This document shows, in pieces, positions 1-5,422 of a DNA stretch of 5,422 bases. The translations under genes were made by a program, and so were the position numbers. Numbering within the stretch: position 1 is the first letter of the stretch; every line of letters starts with the position of its first letter. The stretch covers positions 1-5,422 of the forward strand of contig DWUW01000263.1 in assembly GCA_019120525.1 (NCBI GenBank), in the 5' to 3' direction. The notes beneath the pieces were generated by a model that saw nothing but the letters and a program-made list of their open reading frames with translations, was not told where the DNA came from and did no database searches. This DNA is from Candidatus Eisenbergiella stercorigallinarum (GTDB lineage Bacteria > Bacillota > Clostridia > Lachnospirales > Lachnospiraceae).

Positions 1-1624
1 AATGCCCTTCCTCGATTACCAGAAGCTCCATATTATAGGCCTGATGCTGCTGGTTCAGCTGGTCGGCCGGAATGGAACCGTCCATCCGCAGCTTCTGCCA
101 GTACAGGCGGACCTTGTGCCCCACCAGATAAAACTCCCTCTCCCCAACCTGGAAAAGAAACCCTCTTGCCATCTCTTCCTCCAGGCTGGCCGGAACCCTG
201 CTGATGCCGGAAAGATCCTTTCCGTGCCGGAAATCCATGGCCACCCAGCCCGCGTAGTCCGGGCCGGCTCCCGCGAAGGAAACCCGGCAGATCAGATCGC
301 CGACAGCCAGCCGGCAGGAATCCTGCCCGGCATGCTGGATCAGGGTATGGATTCCGGAAGTTCCCGCATACCGGAGCAGGAGCTCCTTCGCGTTCTCCAG
401 CATCACAAAGGAATGCCGGATCCCTTCCGCGCGCTCCTTCAGCCTTCCGTTTTCATCCAGACAGCTCTCTATCCCGAATATATGATACCCTATGGCGCCG
501 TGCTTTCCCGCCGCCTCGATCGCCATGGAAGCGTTTACCGCCGTCATGCCGGATTCCGGTACGTAGAAGGCCCAGCCTTTCCTGTCGTACAGCGCCTGCG
601 TCCGCTGTACGCTGACCGGATCCCCATCATAAGTATCCGGGCAGATGGCGTCCAGATGCGAAGCCGCCGCCCGCCAGACGGGAAGCACCTTGGAAACCGC
701 TCCTCCGGAAGGGTAATCCAGCCCCGCCAGGCTCCAGCCCTTCTCTCCGTTCCCATCGGTCCACACATTCACATACATGAAAATATCATAAATCTGTTTT
801 CCCGCTTCCGCGATCGCATCGATATAGCAGGCAGTTCCCCAGGCCATACAGAGTTCCGCTCCGAAGCTTCCGAATATCTCCTGCCAGCTCCCTTCTATCC
901 GACGTCCGTTTTCCTCCCAGGCCCGTCCCAGATAGCCGGAAACCGCCTGCGTTTTGTCCGTCCAGATAAGCGCTTCATCCTGCCTTCCCCTTTCCGCTTC
1001 CTGCGCGCACTCCTGCGCCGCCCGGATCACGGCCTCCGGCACCTGCCCCGCAAAGGCCTCCGTCCCCTTTTCACTGAAATCCCGGACCGACGCCGCGTAC
1101 ATCCCCGGTTCATTCTCCACCTGTACGGCGATCACTGTCCCCGTCCGGGCATCATAATCCCGGATGACCTCCATCAGACGGCAGAAGGCCTTCTTGTCCT
1201 GCTCCCTGTTCTCTTCATAAAAAGGAGAAAGCGCCGCCGTCTGCGTACCGTCCTTGCAGGCCGAACGCACGAATCGCTTCCGGTCCGCCTTCACCCAGGC
1301 AGGCGTGTACTCCATCTGTCCGTTCTTCCAGGTCCCAAACCAGAGAAGAACAGCATGCATCCCGTGCTCCCGCACCTGGTCGATGATCCGGCGTACGTAA
1401 TCACAGTCAAATTTTCCCTCCTCCGGTTCAAAGGCATCCCAACAGACCGGTACTGCCGCCGTATTCGCTCCCACTGCCTTCAGCGCGGCAAACGCGGTCT
1501 GCGTATCCTGCGCATACTTCTCCCCTCCTGCGGCTCCCAGCGCATAGCCTGTGGAATTATGAAGCTGTCCTCCGATGGAAAAAAACGGCTTCCCCTGAAC
1601 CGTAAAATGTGTGTGTCTCTGCAT
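1..1624 (-). CDS. GH35-type glycoside hydrolase (clan GH-A, DUF5597-like C-terminus), beta-galactosidase family, 3' end cut by window edge
   Basis: I translated the minus strand from the ATG at 1624 and obtained 541 uninterrupted codons to the window edge. Residues 18-25 (IGGQLHNS), 94-111 (LWFGTWKN...TPAWVK), 133-136 (SPFY), 167-174 (VQVENEPG), 245-252 (GSWQEIFG), 283-288 (MYVNVW), 304-308 (YPSGG) and 354-358 (YVPES) follow the order expected of bacterial GH35 enzymes carrying a DUF5597 domain. By family analogy E172 in the NE pair is the acid/base and E357 the nucleophile of a retaining mechanism. Residues 52-72 also resemble a GH42 N-terminal barrel. Residues from about 390 would be the beta-rich C-terminal domain, so few residues are probably missing. 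No signal peptide or membrane segment is seen, so it should be cytoplasmic and act on imported oligosaccharides. AAGGAGGGA lies 7 nt before the start. It has its own promoter. Codon use is visibly GC-richer than in the transporter genes. Family call is firm; beta-galactosidase activity and substrate are inferred. Confidence 0.92.
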   Translation of the reverse strand, partial: MQRHTHFTVQGKPFFSIGGQLHNSTGYALGAAGGEKYAQDTQTAFAALKAVGANTAAVPVCWDAFEPEEGKFDCDYVRRIIDQVREHGMHAVLLWFGTWKNGQMEYTPAWVKADRKRFVRSACKDGTQTAALSPFYEENREQDKKAFCRLMEVIRDYDARTGTVIAVQVENEPGMYAASVRDFSEKGTEAFAGQVPEAVIRAAQECAQEAERGRQDEALIWTDKTQAVSGYLGRAWEENGRRIEGSWQEIFGSFGAELCMAWGTACYIDAIAEAGKQIYDIFMYVNVWTDGNGEKGWSLAGLDYPSGGAVSKVLPVWRAAASHLDAICPDTYDGDPVSVQRTQALYDRKGWAFYVPESGMTAVNASMAIEAAGKHGAIGYHIFGIESCLDENGRLKERAEGIRHSFVMLENAKELLLRYAGTSGIHTLIQHAGQDSCRLAVGDLICRVSFAGAGPDYAGWVAMDFRHGKDLSGISRVPASLEEEMARGFLFQVGEREFYLVGHKVRLYWQKLRMDGSIPADQLNQQHQAYNMELLVIEEGH

Positions 1625-1631
1625 GAATGTG

Positions 1632-1640
1632 TCCCTCCTT
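1632..1640 (-). promoter_or_regulatory. Ribosome binding site of the GH35-type gene
   Basis: On the minus strand this reads AAGGAGGGA, 7 nt before the ATG at 1624. This near-ideal Shine-Dalgarno fixes the start codon, and no other in-frame start near it has a comparable site. Confidence 0.85.
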
Positions 1641-1666
1641 TGCCCTTCTTCTTTCTGTCTGCATAA

Positions 1667-1681
1667 TATACCGGTTATACC
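1667..1681. repeat. Short direct repeat TATACC-GGT-TATACC at the predicted transcription start
   Basis: TATACC occurs at 1667-1672 and again at 1676-1681, separated by GGT, which also creates the palindrome ACCGGT (1670-1675). It straddles the predicted start site of the glycosidase transcript (near 1680), a position where a repressor could block initiation. The repeat is seen directly; an operator role is speculative, since 6-bp repeats arise by chance. Confidence 0.3.
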
Positions 1682-1686
1682 TATTG

Positions 1687-1729
1687 ATTATAGCATAATG
1701 ACGTACAGGGGAGTACCGGATAAAAAAAA
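1687..1729 (-). promoter_or_regulatory. Predicted promoter of the GH35-type gene (extended -10, T-tract UP-like element)
   Basis: The minus strand holds TGCTATAAT (1695-1687), a perfect sigma-A -10 hexamer with the extended TGn. The hexamer 17 nt upstream (1715-1710, TACTCC) is a poor -35, which an extended -10 can compensate. A run of eight T (1729-1722) falls about 42-49 nt before the predicted transcription start near 1680, where an UP element would sit. The 5' leader would be about 55 nt. The position between the upstream terminator and the start codon supports the call; activity is inferred. Confidence 0.65.
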
Positions 1730-1745
1730 TTCTCATCCGAACAGG

Positions 1746-1795
1746 AAAAAGGCTGCGGGCCAATCCGCATAAAATATGCCTCCTGGCCCGCAGCC
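1746..1795 (-). terminator. Rho-independent terminator of the transporter operon
   Basis: A perfect 12-bp inverted repeat pairs 1784-1795 with 1751-1762 (GGCTGCGGGCCA in minus-strand order), with a second 5-bp stem nested inside it (GCATA/TATGC, 1775-1779 with 1767-1771, loop of 3). On the minus strand it is followed at once by TTTTT (1750-1746). It begins 16 nt after the solute-binding gene's stop codon. The T-run lies on the minus-strand 3' side, so this ends the operon and isolates the glycosidase gene, although some readthrough is possible. Confidence 0.9.
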
Positions 1796-1811
1796 TATTC
1801 ATATTTAAAAT

Positions 1812-3368
1812 TTATTCCGCAGCAGTCTTATTGGCGTAGAATTCGCTGAACTGCTTCTGATATTCCTCCAGGAACCGGTCGATTCCCGCTTCTTCCAGCT
1901 TCTGAAGCGCTTCATCGATCGCCTCGTCATATTCAACAAGGCCATTGGTGATCGGATTGAAATATTCCTGCTCCACTGCCTGCATCTGGGCATATTCCGT
2001 CTGGACAGGAGTCATATCAAAGGAAAATCCGAGGTCCTTCTGCGGAATGCATCCCTCATTCCAGTTTTCATAGGTTTCAATCTGCTCTTCCGTCACATAT
2101 TCCGGATATCTCTTGAAGTTGATATTATCCGGAAGCCAGGTCTCAAAAAACGTATCCGTATTGATCCTTTCGATCTGGCCGCTCTCGTTCAGCTCCCAGT
2201 CTACCCCTTCCACACCATAGGTGATCAGGTCAACCCATTCCTGACTGCTCTGCAGCAGGTTGATCAGCTTAACATATCCCTCCAGTTCCTTTCCTTCCAC
2301 GTTTGCGCTCACCGCAAAAGCAGTGGAGTAGGTTCCTCTGGACATCAGAGGTTTCCGAGACTGATCTCCCAGATAATAATTTTCAAATTTCGCGTTGGGA
2401 TCCGATTTTCTTACCGCATCTTCATATTCAAAGACACGATAGCTTGCGCCTGCCGCAAACAACGCTTTTCCTGCCATAAATTCCGCATCGATCTGGGAAC
2501 CATTTGACATGATATAGCTGGGGATCAATCCCTTCTCATACCAGTCCCTGAAGATCGCGCAGGCCTGTTTGTATTCTTCCGAAGCATAATAATTATAGAC
2601 GGTCGGATCATCCAGCTTATTTCCATCCGTTGATACAAAATTATTCAGGCGGAAAACATTCATATCGGATTCTATCACGCCGTTTACCATCTGCGGTAAA
2701 ATACCTCCGCGTCCAAAGGCGATGATATCCGGATGTTTCTCCTTGGCCAGGGTATAAAACTTCTCCACATCCTCCAGCGTTTTCAGCTCTGTCATTCCGA
2801 CCTCTTCCAACAGATCCTGGCGGGTCGTGATCACATAGTTTTCACCTGCGTTCGGTTTGTTTCCGAAAGGCAGGGCATACAGCCTTCCGTCTACCTTCCA
2901 GATATCAAAGGCTTCTTCTCCGCCGCAGTATTCCTTCAGGTCATCCGCGTACAATTCCGCCGCATCCGTGAGATCGGCATAATATCCTTTAGATACACAT
3001 TTGGACAGGAAGGCCGTATCTGTATAAGTAACAAACTTTTCTCCGGAAGACAGCATCAGCTCCGTCTTTCCTCCTGCATACTCGGACCAGGGAAGGTACT
3101 GAATGGTAAGATCTACATTAATCGCATCCAAAACCATCTCATGAAGTTCATTTTCAGCAAACTCCGACATCCTAGGCGATTCCTCTCCGTACAGAACCAG
3201 CGTTGCCTCCGTGGGTTCTTCCGTCGCAGCTTCCGCCTCCTGCGCGGCGGTACCGCTTTCCGTACCCGTATCCGCCCCGCCGGTTTCCTTTCCTCCGCAG
3301 CCTGCAGCCAGCATGGATACCGCCGTAACTGCCGCCAGCAGAAGTGCCGTCACTTTCTTCCTTTTCAT
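1812..3368 (-). CDS. Lipoprotein extracellular solute-binding protein of a carbohydrate ABC importer (LplA/LipO-like, DUF3502-type C-terminus)
   Basis: This 518-residue protein is the substrate receptor of the importer. The N-terminus is a lipoprotein signal: KRKK, a hydrophobic stretch and the lipobox LAAGC, with lipidated Cys24. A Gly/Thr/Glu/Ala-rich flexible linker follows (about 25-55), then a type-1 periplasmic-binding fold in which LVLYGEESPR, PWSEYAGG and DGRLYALPFG fit the LplA/YtcQ family. The C-terminal part (about 430-510; GFSFDMTPV and LEEAGIDRFLEEYQ) resembles the DUF3502 tail of LipO/LplA proteins. Length is typical. It would be anchored to the outer face of the membrane and pass oligosaccharide to the two upstream-encoded permeases. 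I chose the ATG at 3368 over the in-frame ATG at 3374 because AGGAGG (3383-3378) lies 9 nt from the former and only 3 nt from the latter. The ligand cannot be read from the sequence; related systems carry complex plant or host glycan fragments. Confidence 0.94.
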   Translation of the reverse strand: MKRKKVTALLLAAVTAVSMLAAGCGGKETGGADTGTESGTAAQEAEAATEEPTEATLVLYGEESPRMSEFAENELHEMVLDAINVDLTIQYLPWSEYAGGKTELMLSSGEKFVTYTDTAFLSKCVSKGYYADLTDAAELYADDLKEYCGGEEAFDIWKVDGRLYALPFGNKPNAGENYVITTRQDLLEEVGMTELKTLEDVEKFYTLAKEKHPDIIAFGRGGILPQMVNGVIESDMNVFRLNNFVSTDGNKLDDPTVYNYYASEEYKQACAIFRDWYEKGLIPSYIMSNGSQIDAEFMAGKALFAAGASYRVFEYEDAVRKSDPNAKFENYYLGDQSRKPLMSRGTYSTAFAVSANVEGKELEGYVKLINLLQSSQEWVDLITYGVEGVDWELNESGQIERINTDTFFETWLPDNINFKRYPEYVTEEQIETYENWNEGCIPQKDLGFSFDMTPVQTEYAQMQAVEQEYFNPITNGLVEYDEAIDEALQKLEEAGIDRFLEEYQKQFSEFYANKTAAE

Positions 3369-3377
3369 TCTCATAAT

Positions 3378-3383
3378 CCTCCT
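3378..3383 (-). promoter_or_regulatory. Ribosome binding site deciding the solute-binding protein start
   Basis: The minus strand reads AGGAGG, a full anti-Shine-Dalgarno match. It is 3 nt from the ATG at 3374, too close for efficient initiation, and 9 nt from the ATG at 3368, which favours the shorter protein by two residues. Both choices keep the same signal peptide. Confidence 0.8.
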
Positions 3384-3405
3384 TTATTTTATGATTTTCA
3401 TCCGG

Positions 3406-4296
3406 TTACCCCTTTAACGCGCCTACCGTTACTCCTTTTACGAAATGCTTCTGGATAAACGGATAGACCAGTATGATCGGGCCAATGGCGATACAGGTGA
3501 TCGCCATTTTGATCGTCTGTGCCGGAAGCACAATATGAGATGCCACAGCGCTGGACGGATTCGCCGCCAGGTACTGGATATTTGACATCATCTTGTACAG
3601 AATATACTGGATCGTATAATACTTTTCATCGTTGATCAGCATCAGCGGCAGATAAAAATCGTTCCAGTACTGAAGCGCATAAAACAGTGTGATCGTCACG
3701 ATTCCCGCCTTAGACAGCGGCAGGATGATCTGAGCCAGGATCCTGAAATGTCCCGCCCCGTCCATCTGCGCGCTCTCCACCAGCTCATAGGGAAGTCCCT
3801 TGAAGAAATTACGCATGAGATACATATTAAAAACATTCATCGCATAAGGCAGGAACATGGCCGCGTAATTATCCTTCATTCCCAGATATTTGGTACATAC
3901 CAGATACCAGGCCAGCATTCCCCCGTTGAACAGCATGGTGAAATAGGCGAAAAAAGCCAGCTTATTCCCCAGGCGAAATCCCTTCACCGATAATACATAA
4001 GCATAGGCAACCGTGATCAGGACTGAAATCACCGTTCCGCATACCGTAGTCAGAATGCTGTTCTTATATGCATTCAGCAGCTTGCTTCCCTGGGACTGGA
4101 ACACATACTGGTAAGTTTCCAGAGAGAGTTCCTTGGGAAAAAGCTGGAAGCCGGAAACCGCAACTTCGCTTTCCGGAGTGAAGGAGCCGATCACTGCGAA
4201 CAGAATGGGAAAAATACACAGGATGGCTATCACACCGAGCAGCACATAAAAGACTGCCAGCAAGATAAAATCGGAATTGTATATCTTCTTTTTCAT
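3406..4296 (-). CDS. Carbohydrate ABC transporter permease, LplC/YtcP type (MalG-like, binding-protein-dependent inner membrane component)
   Basis: This 296-residue membrane protein forms one half of the importer's translocation channel. Six hydrophobic segments can be seen at roughly 11-36, 78-103, 113-135, 145-165, 188-208 and 262-283. The cytoplasmic EAA loop that docks the ATPase is ESAQMDGAGHFRILAQIILP (174-194 region), with the D179-G180-A181 core and L193-P194 intact. QYWNDFYLP (209-217) and the C-terminal motif QKHFVKGVTVGALKG are hallmarks of the LplC/YtcP branch. Length is normal for the family and no defect is seen. GGAGG sits 7 nt before the ATG. The gene starts 14 nt after the LplB-type gene's stop, and the binding-protein gene follows 37 nt after its own stop, in the standard operon order permease-permease-binding protein. 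Confidence 0.96.
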   Translation of the reverse strand: MKKKIYNSDFILLAVFYVLLGVIAILCIFPILFAVIGSFTPESEVAVSGFQLFPKELSLETYQYVFQSQGSKLLNAYKNSILTTVCGTVISVLITVAYAYVLSVKGFRLGNKLAFFAYFTMLFNGGMLAWYLVCTKYLGMKDNYAAMFLPYAMNVFNMYLMRNFFKGLPYELVESAQMDGAGHFRILAQIILPLSKAGIVTITLFYALQYWNDFYLPLMLINDEKYYTIQYILYKMMSNIQYLAANPSSAVASHIVLPAQTIKMAITCIAIGPIILVYPFIQKHFVKGVTVGALKG

Positions 4297-4310
4297 TCTG
4301 TTTCCTCCGC

Positions 4311-5279
4311 CTAAAATAATGTGGTATCCTTATCGATCTTCCCTGCGATCTTATTGGCTGCGACCACCAGCAGGAAACCGAACAGGGACTGATAAAGGGA
4401 AATTGCCGACGCGAATGCCATTTCCCCGTTTCTGACGCCGCTTCTGTATACAAAAACGTCGATCAGGTCTGTAGTCGGGAACAGGACGGGATTCAGGTTC
4501 GTCAGGCCGATGATCATATTCAGGTTACCCTTCAACATATTCCCCACGGAAAGCAGGAACAGAATCGTAACCGTAGGACGTAAAAGTGGAATCGTAATCT
4601 TGAAAATACTCTGCAGCTTCGTCGCCCCGTCTACCTTCGCCGCCTCATACAGGGAAGAATCGATTCCTGTCAGAACACCATAATATATAATGGATGTATA
4701 TCCACAGCTCTGCCAGGTGTTCGCGATCGTCAAAATCACAATCCACATCTGCGGCTTCGCATAAAAATCTATCGGCTCCTTCCCCAGGGAAGTCAGGATC
4801 TGGTTCAGCAGGCCGGAGTCCACATTCAGCAGCGCATACAGGATTGCTCCCGTTACCATCCATGAAATAAAATATGGCAGGAACATCAGGCTCTGGGATG
4901 CTTTGATAAACCATTTTGTCTTTATCTCGCTGAGCATGATCGCGATCGCTACCGCGAATAATGTCCCTATCAGGAAAAAGAGCAGGTTGTACATAACAGT
5001 AAGCCCTGTGGAGCGCATTGCCGTGGAGAGGTTATTAAAGAAAAAGCGAAAATTCTTATAAATCGGGTCTGCCCACGGGCTTCCAAAGATACCGCCGCGA
5101 AAATTGTAATCCTTAAAAACCAGAATGATTCCCGCCATAGGGAAATAGGAAAACAGAAGCAACGCGATCACCCCGGGTAAAGCCAACAGATAAAGAGGGA
5201 TTTCCTGTCTGAATTTCCGAAAACCATTCCCTTTTCTGTCCGGAGATCGTTGTACGTTATTTTTTCGTATCAACATCAT
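4311..5279 (-). CDS. Carbohydrate ABC transporter permease, LplB type (MalF/UgpA-like inner membrane component)
   Basis: This is the first gene of the operon and the partner channel subunit of the LplC-type permease. Numbering from the ATG at 5279 (322 residues), hydrophobic segments lie near 29-49, 92-117, 129-152, 177-200, 228-248 and 290-312. FPMAGIILVFKDYN (46-59) followed by GSPW is the LplB-branch signature. The EAA loop EAAKVDGATKLQSIFKITIP (212-231) is intact, with D217-G218-A219. The tail ANKIAGKI is also typical. An in-frame ATG at 5318 would add 13 residues, but GGGAGG (5290-5285) lies inside that extension, 5 nt before the ATG at 5279 and 8 nt before a second ATG at 5276. A predicted promoter also starts transcription downstream of 5318. 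I therefore prefer 5279 or 5276. No ATPase gene accompanies it in the window; a shared MsmX-like ATPase elsewhere is expected from the family. Confidence 0.95.
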   Translation of the reverse strand: MMLIRKNNVQRSPDRKGNGFRKFRQEIPLYLLALPGVIALLLFSYFPMAGIILVFKDYNFRGGIFGSPWADPIYKNFRFFFNNLSTAMRSTGLTVMYNLLFFLIGTLFAVAIAIMLSEIKTKWFIKASQSLMFLPYFISWMVTGAILYALLNVDSGLLNQILTSLGKEPIDFYAKPQMWIVILTIANTWQSCGYTSIIYYGVLTGIDSSLYEAAKVDGATKLQSIFKITIPLLRPTVTILFLLSVGNMLKGNLNMIIGLTNLNPVLFPTTDLIDVFVYRSGVRNGEMAFASAISLYQSLFGFLLVVAANKIAGKIDKDTTLF

Positions 5280-5284
5280 TTTTT

Positions 5285-5290
5285 CCTCCC
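5285..5290 (-). promoter_or_regulatory. Ribosome binding site deciding the LplB-type permease start
   Basis: The minus strand reads GGGAGG, followed by an A-rich spacer and tandem ATG ATG. Spacing is 5 nt to the ATG at 5279 and 8 nt to the one at 5276. The farther upstream ATG at 5318 has only a weak purine-rich stretch before it. Confidence 0.8.
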
Positions 5291-5307
5291 TTGTATTTGA
5301 TATGGCC

Positions 5308-5336
5308 ATTATAGACATACCTGCTTTCCCTGAAAA
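5308..5336 (-). promoter_or_regulatory. Predicted sigma-A promoter of the transporter operon
   Basis: On the minus strand TTTTCA (5336-5331, four of six matches to TTGACA) is followed after 17 nt by a perfect TATAAT (5313-5308). Transcription would start near 5300, giving a leader of about 20 nt that still contains the Shine-Dalgarno at 5290-5285. No gene of the operon lies upstream within the window. The -10 box overlaps the codons of the longest possible reading frame of the LplB-type gene. Confidence 0.65.
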
Positions 5337-5400
5337 TAAAAAAGATACGCAATCCTTTTACTTTCCTGCAAAGATCGTAAAAAAAAGCGTATCATTTTTA
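5337..5400. repeat. Inverted repeat with 14-bp arms, directly upstream of the operon promoter: terminator of an upstream gene or operator
   Basis: The arms 5337-5350 (TAAAAAAGATACGC) and 5387-5400 (GCGTATCATTTTTA) are reverse complements apart from one position, separated by 36 nt. The GC-containing core GATACGC/GCGTATC pairs perfectly for 7 bp, and the outer parts are A/T tracts. On the minus strand the core is followed by TTTTTTATTTT, as in a (possibly bidirectional) terminator for a gene beyond the right edge. The long loop and modest stem make it weaker than the terminator at 1746-1795. Its position abutting the -35 also allows a two-site regulator binding site. The repeat is observed; neither function is proven. 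Confidence 0.5.
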
Positions 5401-5422
5401 TATGATTCTGTTGATTTTATCT

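Noticed and set aside
2..1666. Very long plus-strand open frame (554 codons)
   Set aside because: It is the codon-register mirror of the minus-strand glycosidase gene. Its translation is rich in Arg, Pro, His and Leu with no recognisable domain, and no ribosome binding site matches, whereas the minus strand shows clear GH35-type motifs and a strong Shine-Dalgarno.
1557..1802. Minus-strand open frame of 81 codons spanning the intergenic region
   Set aside because: It runs through the terminator hairpin, the predicted promoter and the start of the glycosidase gene in another frame; the Arg-rich translation resembles no family I know.
3375..3405. Possible terminator or attenuator between the second permease and the binding-protein gene
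   Set aside because: Only a 4-bp ATGA/TCAT palindrome is present, with no GC-rich stem or T-run, so the genes should be co-transcribed.
2733..3458. Plus-strand open frame of 241 codons
   Set aside because: It lies antisense to the solute-binding protein gene, whose lipobox and family motifs are clear. The antisense product has no recognisable features and extends over the operon's intergenic gap.
4064..4453. Minus-strand open frame of 129 codons across the junction of the two permease genes
   Set aside because: It is out of frame with both permeases, whose membrane segments and EAA loops are intact through this stretch, so it is a shadow frame.
1..5422. CRISPR array, insertion sequence, tRNA or rRNA
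   Set aside because: No regularly spaced repeats, transposase-like frames, terminal inverted repeats bounding a gene, or tRNA/rRNA-like segments were seen; almost all of the window is coding for the four genes.

Overview
The window is a carbohydrate-uptake and glycosidase locus, with all four genes on the minus strand (right to left in these coordinates). Family membership, AGGAGG-type ribosome binding sites, a single-membrane lipoprotein substrate binder and moderate GC suggest a Firmicute of the Clostridia, most likely a Lachnospiraceae-like gut anaerobe. That taxonomic guess rests on style of sequence and is an inference.

Layout in the direction of transcription. At 5422-5319 there is a regulatory stretch with a 14-bp arm inverted repeat (5337-5400) and a sigma-A-like promoter. 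It is followed by an LplB-type permease (5279-4311), an LplC/YtcP-type permease (4296-3406) and an LplA/LipO-type lipoprotein solute-binding protein with a DUF3502-like C-terminus (3368-1812). The gaps between the three genes are 14 and 37 nt, each holding a strong Shine-Dalgarno, so they read as one operon. A strong nested hairpin plus T-run (1795-1746) then ends it. A second promoter with an extended -10 and a T8 tract in the UP-element position starts a separate unit, whose only visible gene is a GH35-type (clan GH-A, DUF5597-like) beta-galactosidase family enzyme. It runs from 1624 off the left edge; 541 codons are visible and it is probably nearly complete.

How they work together: the lipoprotein captures a glycan fragment outside the cell and the two permeases form the membrane channel. 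No ATPase gene is present, as is usual for this family, which borrows a shared MsmX-type ATPase. The glycosidase has no signal peptide, so it probably removes a galactosyl-type residue from the imported oligosaccharide in the cytoplasm. The substrate itself cannot be read from the sequence.

I see no mobile element, CRISPR array, tRNA or rRNA, and no clearly undescribed system. The points most worth checking are the glycosidase gene's GC-rich codon use, which leaves a 554-codon mirror frame open on the other strand; the promoter that overlaps the longest possible LplB start; and the upstream inverted repeat.
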